DNA of 64,000 nucleotides from Flavobacterium sp. JAD_PAG50586_2. Its GTDB lineage: Bacteria; Bacteroidota; Bacteroidia; Flavobacteriales; Flavobacteriaceae. The notes below the pieces were generated by a model. It did not search any database. It was not told the origin of the DNA and was given only the letters and a program-made list of their open reading frames with translations. A program made the translations under genes and the position numbers. The DNA is taken from contig CP096136.1 of NCBI GenBank assembly GCA_023213215.1, forward strand, positions 868,001-932,000, written 5' to 3'. How positions within the stretch are numbered: position 1 is the stretch's first letter; each line of letters begins with the position of its first letter. This document shows positions 9,912-21,032 of the stretch, piece by piece.

Positions 9912-11197
9912 TTATAAACTTTTGGAAACGGTATCAATGGCCCGAATTGTAAAATCAAGGTCTTCATAGGTTAGTGCGTCTGTTATAAACCAGGTTTCAT
10001 AAGCGGAAGGTGCAATATAGATTCCCTCATTCAACAAACCGTGGAAGAATTTCTTAAAGGTATCGTTGTCACCATTTTTTGCAGTATTGAAATCAAAGAC
10101 AGGATTAGCATCAAAATGGACCGAAATCATTGAGCCAACCCTATTAATGGTAAAAACGATGTTGTTATTGGTTAGTACCTTTTCAATTCCATTATGAAGA
10201 TAAGCCGTTTTCTCTTCCAGTCTTTTAAAGATATCCGAATCATTATTCAAGGTTTGGAGCATCGCAAAACCTGCGGCCATGGCCAACGGGTTTCCCGATA
10301 AGGTTCAGCCTGGTATACCGGTCCAAGAGGCGATAAGTAATTCATTATTTCATTTCTTGCGGCAAAGGCACCAACAGGCAATCCTCCTCCTATAACTTTC
10401 CCAAAACAAACAATATCGGCTTTTACATTGTATAATTCCTGAACACCGCCCTTTGCCAATCGGAATCCGGTCATTACTTCATCGAAAATCAGCAAGGTGT
10501 CATTAGTGTCACAAACTTCTCTTAAAGCCTGTAAGAAGCCTTCATTTGGAGGAACACAGCCCATGTTTCCGGCAACCGGTTCAATTATGATCGCAGCGAT
10601 TTCATTTTTATTGGCTTCAAATAACGCCTTTACATTTTCTAAATCATTAAAACCTGCAAGCAAAGTATCTTTCGCAGTGCCTTGTGTTACTCCTGGAGAA
10701 TTGGGTGTGCCAAAAGTACTCGCTCCACTCCCGGCCTGAATTAAAAAGGAATCTGAATGCCCATGATAGCATCCGGCAAACTTTATAATTTTATCCCTCT
10801 TGGTAAAACCTCTGGCCAAACGGATGGCACTCATACACGCTTCCGTTCCCGAATTTACGAAACGGATTTTATCAATATTTGGAACCATAGAAACAGCCAA
10901 TGCTGCAATTTTGGTTTCTAGTTCTGTAGGCATTCCGAATGACGTTCCTTTTTTTGCCTTTTCAATTATAGCGTCTATAACTGGCGGGAATGCGTGGCCC
11001 AAAATCATTGGTCCCCACGAATTGATATAATCAATTAACCTGTTGTCATCTTCGTCATAAAGATAGGCACCTTTAGCGCTCTTGGCAAAAATTGGAGTTC
11101 CGCCGACGCCTTTAAAAGCGCGAACCGGTGAGTTCACACCGCCCGGAATCACTTTTTCAGCCTCAGTAAACAACTGACTGCTTCTTTGATAAATCAT
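9912..11197 (-). CDS. hemL: Glutamate-1-semialdehyde 2,1-aminomutase, frameshifted
   Basis: This PLP enzyme makes 5-aminolevulinate for haem synthesis. The N-terminus is [20 protein letters not shown], the gate and substrate motif is [16 protein letters not shown], and the PLP lysine is in [16 protein letters not shown]. The frame breaks after GPVYQA. Restoring one G in GGCTGAACC (plus-strand 10301-10307) gives [18 protein letters not shown] and a 428-residue enzyme, the family's usual length. It is the last gene of a leftward group with the glucosaminidase gene, 18 nt downstream of that gene's stop. Whether the break is biological or an assembly error is unproven; the window pattern favours error. 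Confidence 0.95.
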
Positions 11198-11215
11198 GTT
11201 GTAATTTGGTTTTTT

Positions 11216-12121
11216 TTATTTGACAATTATACTCTGTCCCAGCGAAATAGTATTGTCAGGTAAGTTGTTTTTCTTTTTCAATTCGTCAACGGAAATGTTG
11301 AATCTTTTAGAAATGGAATACAGTGAATCGCCTTTGATAACCGTATATTTCTGAATGTCGTCATTATAGGTAACCGGCTTGCTTACTATAGTTTTTGTCG
11401 GAACAAACTCCTTTCCCAGAACCTCAGCATCAAATTTACTCAATTGATACTTTTCTATTAGTCCGATAAGCTTATCCGGATATTTAGTATCCGTGGCATA
11501 ACCAGCCGCTTTTAAACCATAAGCCCAACTTCTGTAATCGTCTTTACCAAATTCAAAAAGCTCAGCATATCTCGGCCTGCTGGTTAAAAAATAAGAATGA
11601 TCTTTAAACGATAAACTTGGGTCTTCGTACTTTCTGAAGCATTCATTTTCTTCATCGTCTGTATATTTTATACTTGATCCTGTCCACTCTTTATGACATT
11701 TTATTCCAAAGTGGTTATTCGCCTGAACACTTAGTGGCCCTGTCCCCGCACCTGATTCCAAAATTGCCTGTCCCAAGGTAATACTGGCCGGAATTCCGGT
11801 TCTGGTCATATTGTCTTTAGCTACGTTTTTATATTTTTCAATATAGGCCAATACCATCGCAGTTGTAACTTTCACTCTTGTGGTTGCTTCCAAAACTTCA
11901 GTAGTATTGGAATAAGTTGTTTGTAAAGCAGGCGAATCCTTTTGAGTCACAGCTACAGGATTTTGTGCAGTTGCAGGTCTGTAAATTGGTTTTCTCACTC
12001 TTTGAACGACTGGAGTTTCTGTCTTTCTTGGATCTGGTTTTGTAGTCCTTACAGTAGAGTGATTAGCGCTACAGGAAGCAACAAAAACCATGAGTAGTAG
12101 TAAAAGGGCTTTCTTAATCAT
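11216..12121 (-). CDS. Glucosaminidase-domain lipoprotein with C-terminal LysM
   Basis: The lipoprotein signal ends in VASC (Cys17). An N-terminal spacer of about 85 residues leads to a FlgJ-like N-acetylglucosaminidase domain at about residues 90-225, with TGIPASITLGQAILESGAGT and NNHFGIKCHKEW. A single LysM repeat at about 255-301 (YTVIKGDSLYSISKRFNI) binds peptidoglycan. The expected role is peptidoglycan turnover on the periplasmic side. Its start overlaps the end of the upstream PLP-enzyme gene by 8 nt, indicating translational coupling, and hemL follows. Confidence 0.92.
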   Translation of the reverse strand: MIKKALLLLLMVFVASCSANHSTVRTTKPDPRKTETPVVQRVRKPIYRPATAQNPVAVTQKDSPALQTTYSNTTEVLEATTRVKVTTAMVLAYIEKYKNVAKDNMTRTGIPASITLGQAILESGAGTGPLSVQANNHFGIKCHKEWTGSSIKYTDDEENECFRKYEDPSLSFKDHSYFLTSRPRYAELFEFGKDDYRSWAYGLKAAGYATDTKYPDKLIGLIEKYQLSKFDAEVLGKEFVPTKTIVSKPVTYNDDIQKYTVIKGDSLYSISKRFNISVDELKKKNNLPDNTISLGQSIIVK

Positions 12122-13025
12122 CGGTATTAATTTCTAATTGTTTCTTTTGTTTCAAAACTTTGTTCATTCCGGCTATTCCCTGTAATCCACCCGTGTGAAT
12201 CATGAGGATTTTTGAATTCTCGGGAAAATAATTCCTATTTATCAAATCCAGCACACCAAATGCCATTTTACCTGTATAAATGGGATCTAACGGAATCTGA
12301 TGCTCTTGATAAAAATCGTTTATAAACCTTATCAAATCTTCTGACACCTTGGCGTAACCTTCAAAATGATAGTCGGAAATCAATCGCCAATTGGTTTTGG
12401 TTACAAATTTACAAATATCTTCTGTTAAAAAGTTAGCCTTCAAGGCAGGAAAACCCAAAACTTGTTGACTACTTTTTGAACAATTTATGATGCCCGAAAT
12501 CGTTCCTCCAGTACCAACGGCACAGCATATATAATCGAACTTCTCATCTTCTGAGTTTAGGATTTCCTCACAGCCTTTTACCGCTAAATCGTTGGTTCCA
12601 CCTTCGGGAATTAGATAAAAACTACCGTATTTTTTGCTTAGCCTGCTTATGAACTCCGGTCGATTTTTATCCCTGTAAATTTCGCGAGTGACAAATTCAA
12701 ATACCATCCCCAGATCTCTTGCCTTCTGGAGCGTAGGATTTTCAGCCACCTTATTTTCCAATTCCTCTCCCCGAATGACTCCAATCGTTTTGAAACCATA
12801 TTCTTTACCCGCTGCAGCAACTGCTAAAATATGATTGGAAAAAGCGCCTCCAAAGGTTAACAATGTATCTTTTTCTGCTTCTTTCGCCCGACTCAGATTG
12901 TATTTTAATTTTCTGAATTTATTTCCCGAAATATAAGGATGCAATAAATCTTCACGTTTTATGTATAACGTAATATTGGGATGATTTATTGTGATTTGCT
13001 GATTAAAACTTTCAGTGGAATTCAT
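12114..13025 (-). CDS. PLP-dependent 1-aminocyclopropane-1-carboxylate deaminase / D-cysteine desulfhydrase family protein
   Basis: It has 303 residues. The PLP-binding lysine lies in ISGNKFRKLKYN near the N-terminus, the phosphate loop is CAVGTGGTISGI, and the HTGGLQGIAGM C-terminus is typical of the tryptophan-synthase-beta fold family. Within this family, ACC deamination and D-cysteine desulfhydration cannot be separated by eye. I start at 13025 (MNSTESFNQ) because an upstream in-frame ATG would include a TATTTTTG -7 element and a terminator. That -7 element ends only 4 nt before this ATG. The 3' end overlaps the glucosaminidase gene by 8 nt. Confidence 0.88.
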   Translation of the reverse strand: MNSTESFNQQITINHPNITLYIKREDLLHPYISGNKFRKLKYNLSRAKEAEKDTLLTFGGAFSNHILAVAAAGKEYGFKTIGVIRGEELENKVAENPTLQKARDLGMVFEFVTREIYRDKNRPEFISRLSKKYGSFYLIPEGGTNDLAVKGCEEILNSEDEKFDYICCAVGTGGTISGIINCSKSSQQVLGFPALKANFLTEDICKFVTKTNWRLISDYHFEGYAKVSEDLIRFINDFYQEHQIPLDPIYTGKMAFGVLDLINRNYFPENSKILMIHTGGLQGIAGMNKVLKQKKQLEINTDD

Positions 13026-13029
13026 TTTC

Positions 13030-13037
13030 CAAAAATA
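13030..13037 (-). promoter_or_regulatory. -7 element TATTTTTG abutting the 13025 start codon
   Basis: On the minus strand TATTTTTG is followed by GAAA and then ATG. Transcription would begin at or next to the start codon, so the transcript may be leaderless. No clear -33 element is seen. Confidence 0.5.
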
Positions 13038-13061
13038 GTTTATTGGAAGGTATTGAAATAA

Positions 13062-13086
13062 AAAAGCGACTATTAAATCGCTTTTA
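13062..13086 (-). terminator. Terminator for the 13093 gene
   Basis: AAAAGCGA-ctattaaa-TCGCTTTT forms an 8-bp stem ending in U residues, 7 nt after the stop of the leftward T9SS gene and just upstream of the next leftward promoter. Confidence 0.75.
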
Positions 13087-13092
13087 AGTAAT

Positions 13093-15024
13093 CTATTTTG
13101 ATGAAACCAGAATCTTCTGTCCAAAGCTCTGCCCATCGCTGGTTTGTATCTTGACTAAATAAACTGCATCGCTCAAGGAAGCTGTGGAAAACTCATAGCT
13201 GGCTTTTGATCCTAAATTTGTTTTGTTGAATAATAATTTGCCAGTGATATCAAATAATATAACAGATTTTATATCCATCAAGTTCGGATTGGAAACAGTT
13301 AAGATATGGTTTGTATTATTCTGAACAACAGCTATGTTTTCATTTATTGGATTAGTCACTGACAATGCAGCATCCCTGAATGTAATTTCAAATCGATTCT
13401 GATAAATTCCTGCCGGAAGTGCGGTTTCGTAAAACCCGTTTTTAATGTCGTGGTAAATTCCGGTTACGCCATCATATAAGTATACATTTTCAGAATCTGA
13501 GAAATTAATTATATCGCCAACAAACACTTTGAAAATCGCCTGATCTCCAGCTTTTAAAGTAAACGGAATTCTTTTGTCAACAGAAAAAGGCAATGTTGTT
13601 ATAACAAAGTTCTTTGGATTATCAGCCAAGGAAAAATAAGCATCGTTCGTCAAATTGGTTTCATAAGAGTTGACATCCATAGCATTGTCATATCCGTCAG
13701 TTGTATTGGGATTGAATGCCATTGTTATCTCTTTCGTAAACTGATTATTGAAGATGGTATGTATTTTAATTTGTGGTGTAGGTAATTTAGAAAACTGGGT
13801 ATAATCAACTCCGGCAACGTTAGGAATTTCGTCCCAATTTTGAACATCCACGGTATTAGCTATATTGGCGGCATTTTTCTCAAACTGAGACTCACTAGCC
13901 ACGCCTTCCTTAACAAAAGCCCTGTAAATATTTTTCATTTTGGCTGTACCATTGATCCTTCCTTCTACCATAAATCCCTGTCCAACCGGAGCAAACATTC
14001 TTTTATAGGTCGAACCAGTGCTTCCTCCAGTTGTATTAGGCGAACCATCGAGATTATAGGTATTCCAGGTGGCGCTGTTGTAGGTTCCTGGGCTAAAGGC
14101 ATTAACATTATTCGGAGCATAATAACCATAACCTCCAATATACTGAACCAAAACGTGTGATGTTGCCGGCTTTTGGTGTTCCCAGAAATAAGCGTTACCG
14201 TTAATTACATTAACAGGACCTCCTGAAGTAACTGCTCCGTTGGTATAATTAACAACATAACCGCTATTTTCCAATAAAAACAAATTCAGATTAATAGCAG
14301 ACGGATATGGATTACCTGTTAACGTACTGTTAGGGTATTGACCCGCCATTCCGGCCACACTAATATCGATATCTCCATCATTGGCCTTTCCTCTAAAGTC
14401 ATATCGCTGATAATCATTTAATCCCCCTGACCCGCTGGGATTGTTGACTGTAGCTTCTCCTATTCCGGTAGTTGTATCATCGCCGGAAACTCCTTTCATT
14501 GTAAAGCCTAATCCACTTTGAACCGTTCCGGACTGCCCAACACTTACCCAATTGGAATAATTATTGGCAGCAGTATATTTAAATAACCAACGGCTGGCAA
14601 TGGTAAGTTCCGAATTGGTGCTAGAACCATTAAGGCCTCCTGTAAATATTGGATTTTGAGGAGTTGTCACATCGATTGGTCTTTTTACTACCTGATCTAA
14701 AACAAAAGCATCATTCCCAGCAGCAGCTAATGGAGCTCCAACTGGAGAACACCAATAGTTATAACCAAAATTATTGGCCGTTCCTTCTTGAAAAACAGAC
14801 AGTGCACCTATTCCGCGATTAACTCCGTTAGACACTGTGCTCCCTTGCAACAACTGGCCTTCATTTCTTAGGTAAAGGTTACTGGTGGCAGTATTCAACT
14901 CAACATAATCTTTTACAAACACCATTGCACCTTTGTTAAAAACATAGGTGTCTTTTACGTACAATTGCGTAAAACCTTTAGTAAGCGAAAATATAGCACA
15001 AATAATAAAAATAGCTCTTTTCAT
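13093..15024 (-). CDS. T9SS type A sorting domain-containing surface/secreted protein (643 aa)
   Basis: Signal peptide residues 1-19 end KGFTQ. The body is a beta-rich region with YNYWCSPVG and LTGNPYPSAINL segments. A conserved module at about 420-560 ends NVYLYDGVTGIYHDI. The last 70 residues (from about 572, DIKSVILFDITGKLLFNKTNLG to GQKILVSSK) are a type A T9SS sorting domain, which is exported across the outer membrane and removed or attached there. The divergent gene at 15352 has the same YWSSPV, GNPYPSAI and IYLRDELLNITHDI modules, so the pair looks like an old duplication. A TACTTTTG -7 element lies at 15044-15051. Confidence 0.88.
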   Translation of the reverse strand: MKRAIFIICAIFSLTKGFTQLYVKDTYVFNKGAMVFVKDYVELNTATSNLYLRNEGQLLQGSTVSNGVNRGIGALSVFQEGTANNFGYNYWCSPVGAPLAAAGNDAFVLDQVVKRPIDVTTPQNPIFTGGLNGSSTNSELTIASRWLFKYTAANNYSNWVSVGQSGTVQSGLGFTMKGVSGDDTTTGIGEATVNNPSGSGGLNDYQRYDFRGKANDGDIDISVAGMAGQYPNSTLTGNPYPSAINLNLFLLENSGYVVNYTNGAVTSGGPVNVINGNAYFWEHQKPATSHVLVQYIGGYGYYAPNNVNAFSPGTYNSATWNTYNLDGSPNTTGGSTGSTYKRMFAPVGQGFMVEGRINGTAKMKNIYRAFVKEGVASESQFEKNAANIANTVDVQNWDEIPNVAGVDYTQFSKLPTPQIKIHTIFNNQFTKEITMAFNPNTTDGYDNAMDVNSYETNLTNDAYFSLADNPKNFVITTLPFSVDKRIPFTLKAGDQAIFKVFVGDIINFSDSENVYLYDGVTGIYHDIKNGFYETALPAGIYQNRFEITFRDAALSVTNPINENIAVVQNNTNHILTVSNPNLMDIKSVILFDITGKLLFNKTNLGSKASYEFSTASLSDAVYLVKIQTSDGQSFGQKILVSSK

Positions 15025-15351
15025 AATTCCTATTTTAGATTTTCAAAAGTACAATATTTTTTATATGTAATTCATTTTCAGTATTGCAAGAATTAAAAAA
15101 TAAAATCTACATGAATTTTTAAAAAATGCTCTTTTTATAAATCCTATTACTTTTTAAGTCAGCAAACCCCATTTCCTTAAATTTAAGTTTATATGAACGA
15201 TTAGAAAGTGCACTTTAACGATTATCTTGGCATTATGTCCATATTATTGGGAATTTTTTTAAATATGATTTATTTTTATTATTAAATGGCTTAAAATCTG
15301 TAAAATTAAAGCTGGTTTTAAGTCAAGCCCCCAAATTTAAAAAGAGGATTT
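15025..15351. other. AT-rich divergent intergenic region
   Basis: This 327-nt stretch separates two divergent T9SS genes. On the minus strand TACTTTTG at 15044-15051 is a good -7 element for the leftward gene, 19 nt before its ATG. For the rightward gene I see AAAAAGAGGATTT just before the ATG but no convincing promoter. I find no conserved ORF or structured RNA. Confidence 0.5.
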
Positions 15352-18300
15352 ATGAAAAAGAACTACTTACGAAAAGACTGCAATACGTGTGACCTGACCT
15401 CACAAACTGATAAAATAGTTAAAAAGCTAGTTTTATTGCTTTTAATAATTTTCGGTGTTTTTAATGTTTATGGACAGGCAGACAATTGCGCAACGACTAG
15501 TGTTTTGACTGTTGGAACCTCTTGCGTCACCACTCCCTATAATGTTACAAGCGCTTTTAACAATGACGGTCCGTCTCCTTGCAGTGGCGTTTCCTACAGA
15601 GATGGGTGGTTTAGTTTTACTACAGATGCTACAACAAGCAGTGTTACTATTGCGGGAACTTCAAACAAAAATTTAGGTTTGGCTGTATACTCTGGAAGCT
15701 GCGGGGCTTTGACGCAAGTTGCCTGCACAGTACCAGCAACTCCTAATGCTTCCCTAAGTAACATTGGGGTTAACCCTAGCACTACCTATCTCCTTCGTTT
15801 GATGAGAACAAATAATGGGGCATCCAACAACATGACAGGTACCATTTGTGTCTACAAAGCAGAAACAGTTGTACCAGCAACTGGCAACAATTCTTATTCT
15901 ATGTGTTCAGGAAATTTATATGATAATGGAGGTAGCGCAGGAAACTATGCGACAGCTTCTAATGGTTACACTGTATTAAACCCTTCTACACCCGGCAACT
16001 TAATTAGAATAACTGGTTCTATAACTGTAGAAGGCGGATATGATTACTTAACGATTTATGACGGAACAGGGACTGGAGGTACAGTTTTATGGGGAGGTGC
16101 TCCACATGGTACAGGGCCTGCGTGTTCGACATTTGCCATACCCAATATTACTTCTACAACAGGACCTTTAACAGTTCGGTTTGACTCTGACGATTCAACT
16201 AATTGTACCGGTTTCAATTTAACGGTAAGCTGCATAACGTTACCTCCGTGCAGCACACCTACAACGCAACCAACAGCATTGAATTTATCTGTAAGCGGAA
16301 CTACAATAAATGGTACATTTACAGCGGCCAGTCCAGCACCCAGCGGATATTTGATAGTTAGAAGCTCCAGCGCCACACCTCCTGCACTCACGAACGGAAC
16401 AACTTATGCAGTCGGTTTTACAGGTTTAGCTCCGGGTACTACGAGAGTAATTCAGGGAAGTTTCGTGACCAGTAATGCCGTTACTTTTTCGGATACAGGA
16501 TTGACAGCCAATACTCAATACTACTATCATATTTTCTCTTACAACAGCGCCTGTTCTGGCACACCATTTTATTTAACAACTACTCCTTTAACCAATAATG
16601 CGACGACTTGTATAGCTGCACCAACATCACCTGTGAATTCTTCGATAACAACGAATAGTTTTACTGTAACCTGGGGTGCTTCAGCAGGAGCTATTAACTA
16701 TGTTTTGGAAGTATATACCAATCCCGGATATACAGTTCCTGTATCAGGCTCGCCTTTCACTATAACAAGCCCAACTCTAACTTATAATGTAACCGGATTA
16801 AGTGGGCCTGTTACTTATTATTACCGTATTAGAGCAAATACTGGCAGCTGCAGTAGTGGATATGTTTCAGGAACAGTTACTACATTATTAGGAAACGATG
16901 AGTGTAGCGGCGCAATTCCATTAACAATTTCAACAACCTGTTCTTATGCAACTTACACAAATGTTGGTGCTACTGCAAGTACCGGAATGACACCTCCTGG
17001 CTGTGCCAATTATTTGGGAACGGATGTCTGGTTCTCAGTTGTAGTTCCAGCGACAGGTGAAATCAATATAGATTTGCAGACTGGAGTGATGACTGACAGT
17101 GGTATCGCATTTTATTCAGGAACATGTGGCGCACTTACACTTTTAGACTGTGACGATGATAGTAGCGCCAATGGATTAATGTCATTTCTTAGAAGATCCG
17201 GACTAACTCCCGGACAAACAATCTATATCAGGGTCTGGGAATATGGTAATGACAATAACGGAACATTTGGCATCTGTGCCACCACTCCAAGCTGTCCTTC
17301 TCCTTCTGATTTATTGGCCAACATTTTATCTGCCACTAGCGTAACTGTTAACTGGACGGCGTCAACACCTCCTGCTTCTGGCGGATATCAGTATTATGTA
17401 AGCCCTTCTCCTACGCCTCCTACAGCTGGTACAACTCCTACAGGAACTACTGCGCCCGGTGTAATTGGAGTCACCTTTACAGGACTGACGACGGGCCAAA
17501 ATTATTACTTTTGGGTACGCTCTTATTGTGGGGGCTCTGACACAAGCACTTGGTTTGGCCCAACAAATTATAAGCCTTGTGCTGTTGGTAGCGGGACTGG
17601 TTCAACAACGCTGCCATGTCCATCAGTGATGGCAGGCGGTATTGGAATGAGCGGTGGCAATCCACTCCCTGTAAACTGTACGGGATCCACCTGTACTACT
17701 TTAGAGGCTACCAGCCTGCAGTTAAATGAGCCAACTGGCTACACCGTTTCTGCTTTAACGGAGCCACCACCCTATCAATTTACGTGCTTACAAAACCCTG
17801 TCAGCGTCAATATTGATGATGTTTGGTCGCCAACAATTAATCTTCCATTCAACTTCTGTTTCTATGGAAATAATTATAACAGATGTTTAATAGGATCTAA
17901 CGGTGTCATAACATTTGACACTACTACATACGCTCCAGGTGGCTATAATGCCTGGTTATTTACCAGCAACTTACCAAACCCTCTCTCTTCAGGAGTAGCA
18001 TTTTTGGGGCTTATCACGATATAGACCCTAGTAAAGGAGGACAGGTTGGTTACGAATTAATTACACTTACTTCTGGCTGCAGGGCGCTTGTAGCATCTTG
18101 GAATGATATTCCTATGTATTCAACTTCATGTAACTCACAGCTATATACCGGGATGATTGTCCTGTATGAAAACACCAATGTAATAGATGTATTTATTAAA
18201 GAAAAAAATGTCTGTTCCACTTGGAATGACGGAAATGCAATAGTAGGAATTCAAAATGGAGCTGGAACTGCTGCTGTCGTAGCTCCCGGCAGAAACGGAC

Positions 18301-20341
18301 TAGATGCGAACTGGACTGTCGGAGGGACAGGTGAAGGCTGGAGGTTTACGCCTACTGGCTCATCATTAACTACCGTACAATGGTATCAGGGATCTGTTGC
18401 TCCGGCAAATCTGCTTTCAGGCGCAACAACGAATGTAGTTGGCAACATTGCAACAAGCACAATTAGCGTATGCCCTACAGTATCAACTACGTATCACGCT
18501 CAGGTTACATATTCCCTTTGTACAGGAGCCTTACAATATAGTGATGCTGCAGTCGTTACCGTAAATGGAAATAAAATATGGAATGGTTCTCAAAACACAA
18601 CGGCGTGGAATAATGCAGCGAACTGGACTCCAAATGGCGTACCTACAAGTTCAGACTGTGTTATCATTCCACAAGTAGGGAATGGTTTTTATCCTGTTGT
18701 TTCAGTGGCACCCAATGCAGTTGGATACAACCTAAATGTTTACAACAACGCTTCTCTTACGGTTAACTCAAATCAAAATATCACCATAACTGATAGGGTA
18801 ACCGTTCAGACCAATGGATTATTTACATTGAATAACAGCGCAAGTTTAATTCAGATAAACAACATTCTAAACTCGGGAAATATTATTTACAAACGTGAAT
18901 CTCCCAATATCCGAACGCTAGATTATGTTTATTGGTCTTCCCCTGTTGCTAATTTTAATATAAACAACATTGTCATTCCTTATGCCTTTGGTCCAATATA
19001 CCATTGGAACACGACACTTGCGAATGCAAACGGCGGTCAGGGAACATGGCAAAGTTTTTCAGGAAATATGACTGCAGGAAAAGGGTATATTGCCCGATCT
19101 CCAGGCACCGCTCCATTCAATAATTCTACTTTTAATGTTTTAAGCGGAAGCTTTACGGGAGTTCCTAACAATGGAAATATCACAATTGCGATTGAAAGAG
19201 GAAACGATCAAAATACGGCCGTACATTATGGAACTAACGGAGTTCAGGTAACCAATTTGAGCGACAACTGGAATTTACTAGGAAACCCTTATCCTTCTGC
19301 CATTCGCGGCAGCCAATTTTTATTTGACAACAACACTAAGATCGAAGGAAATATTCGCTTATGGACACATGGCACACTTCCTTCTAATTTAATTTCGAAT
19401 CCGTTCTATTCGTCATTTGTATACAATTATACAGCGGGTGATTATTTCACTTATAATTTTACGGGAACCAGTTGCTGTCCTGCGGCTTCGGCAGATTTAT
19501 TCATTGGTGCCGGGCAAGGCTTTTTGTACAGATGATAGATGGCCCTCCAGTGGCAGCAGCAGCAAATGTTACTGTTGCTTTCAACAACAATTTAAGAAGT
19601 GCTTCCTACAACAACAGTAGTTTTTATAAAACATCCAATTCTATGACAAGCGCTCCATTTGACGTAAATAATCTGGAAAGAAACAGAATCTGGTTAGATC
19701 TTATCAATGCAAACGGTCAATCAGACAGAACACTATTTGGGTACATCGAAAATGCTACTATGGGATTAGACAGCTTCTTTGACTGCATAACACAAAACAC
19801 AGGAGGAAATCTGATATACACAGAAACCGGAGATACTAAATTTTCAATTCAAGGCAGAAGTTTACCCTTCGACGTGAATGACGAAGTCAACATTGGCGTT
19901 AATATTCCGACTCAAGGAAATTATACCATTGCCCTTGCAGCATTAGACGGTTTATTCAATGACCAAAAAATATATTTACGTGATGAGTTGCTTAATATAA
20001 CTCACGATATCAAATTAAATCCTTATCCATTTACCTCTTTATCAGGTGCAATTAAAGATAGGTTTAAAGTAGTATATATTGACAATGCCTTGGCGAATCC
20101 TACTCATGCAGCAGAAAACGAAATAAAAGTAATGGTAAACAACGAAGTAGCGGTAAGCTCCGGAAATCTGGAAATGGAATCTATTATTGTCTATAATCTT
20201 TTGGGACAAAAATTAGATGCCTTTGACAACATCCGTTCCACTTACACTATTCTTACTAACCTTCATAAAAACAATGCAACCTTATTGTTAAAAATTAAAC
20301 TGCAAACAGGCGAAACTGTCACTAAGAAAATTATCTATTAA
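15352..20341 (+). CDS. Large multidomain T9SS-secreted protein (about 1663 aa), two frameshifts
   Basis: A long N-region precedes the signal core (KLVLLLLIIFGVFNVYGQ, to residue 42). Approximate domains are: Cys-containing PPC-like 43-170, CUB-like 178-293 (YDYLTIYDGTGTGG), fibronectin type III 300-395 and 425-515, PPC-like 519-645 (NDECSGAIPL), FN3 650-740, and a nidogen-like region around 760-960. A beta module with YWSSPV and a type A T9SS sorting domain (MESIIVYNLLGQKLDAFDN to KKIIY) follow. The frame slips at T5 runs 18001-18005 and 19521-19525. One T restored at each gives AFFGAYHDIDPSKGG and GQGFFVQMIDG. It is probably a surface adhesin or carbohydrate-interacting protein (inference). 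Confidence 0.88.
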
Positions 20342-20667
20342 TTATACGTAATTCAAAAACTTCCAAAAAGACCTTTGTTTTAAATAGCTAAGGTCTTTTT
20401 CATTGGCATAAGCTTCACGCTCAAAAGAAATATTCCGGTAAGCCGTATTTTTATTTTTATGGATAACGTATTTAATAAAAAACTCAATTCCATACCATAA
20501 AAAAAAGGCAAAATCAACAACTCCAATTGCTGACGGATATGAATCTTTTCGTGGTTAATCATCACAACGTCCGATTTCAAATCAATACCGGAAACGATAA
20601 TAAACGGAAACAGCGTGAGCCCGCGAAAACCTTTTGGAATTAAATATCTCGAAACGATTACGAACAT
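20342..20667 (-). CDS. Small conserved Flavobacteriia protein (108 aa when repaired), frameshifted
   Basis: It begins MFVIVSRYLIPKGFRGLTLFPFI and contains INHEKIHIRQQLELLILPFF. The HEKIHIRQQ segment resembles an HExxH-like M56-type or integral-membrane metalloprotease motif, which is uncertain. One A missing from the A8 run at 20499-20506 breaks the frame. With it restored the protein continues LWYGIEFFIKYVIHKN, then RNISFEREAYANEKD, and stops at 20342, directly abutting the stop of the convergent gene at 20341. I recognise the family only as a conserved Flavobacterium hypothetical. Confidence 0.7.
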
Positions 20668-20682
20668 TTTGTTATAATGCTT

Positions 20683-20690
20683 TAAATTTG
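20683..20690 (+). promoter_or_regulatory. -7 element TAAATTTG abutting the 20696 start codon
   Basis: TAAATTTG ends 5 nt before the ATG of the DUF5522-like gene. No clear -33 element was found at 17-23 nt upstream. Confidence 0.45.
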
Positions 20691-20695
20691 CAACT

Positions 20696-20872
20696 ATGAA
20701 CGAGCAAAATAATGAAAATAAATTAATCGAAGGAGAAGATTTCTATTATACTCCCGAAGGTTATAAATGTTTCACCGAAAAACACCACCTCAAACGCGGC
20801 TATTGCTGCAAAAGTGGCTGCCGTCATTGTCCTTACGGATACGATAAAAAAACAGGAACGAATAAGAAGTAG
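20696..20872 (+). CDS. DUF5522-like cysteine-rich small protein (58 aa)
   Basis: This short gene encodes a 58-residue protein. The core FYYTPEGYKCFTEKHHLKRG is followed by YCCKSGCRHCPYGYDKK, so five cysteines and nearby histidines could bind a metal such as zinc. The pattern matches the DUF5522 family, of unknown function. The start is the ATG at 20696. TAAATTTG at 20683-20690 is a perfect -7 element ending only 5 nt before this ATG, so the message may be almost leaderless. It is divergent from the 20667 gene. Confidence 0.85.
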   Translation: MNEQNNENKLIEGEDFYYTPEGYKCFTEKHHLKRGYCCKSGCRHCPYGYDKKTGTNKK

Positions 20873-20911
20873 CAAAGTTACAAAGTAGCAAATTAAAAAA
20901 TGAACATTATG

Positions 20912-21012
20912 GCGTTACCCAAGGGTCGGGCTTTCCGTTGCAATCTTTCCGATGATTTGCCTTCTGGTGAAGGCCAATCCTCAAAAAGGATTTCCACTGC
21001 AATCCCTAACGC
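20912..21012. repeat. Intergenic repeat family, copy 1 (reverse orientation)
   Basis: Read on the minus strand it contains GATTGCAGTGGAAATCC, an inverted TTTTTGAGGATTGG section, AAGATTGCAACGGAAAGC and flanking GCGTTA/TAACGC ends. The two halves are near repeats of each other. It matches the copy at 43187-43309 closely and those at 23668 and 31261 more loosely. Confidence 0.75.
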
Positions 21013-21032
21013 AAAAACAACAAACGACAACA

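Noticed and set aside
16056..16391. 111-codon minus-strand frame inside the 15352 gene
   Set aside because: It is antisense to CUB and FN3 domain coding sequence and low in complexity.
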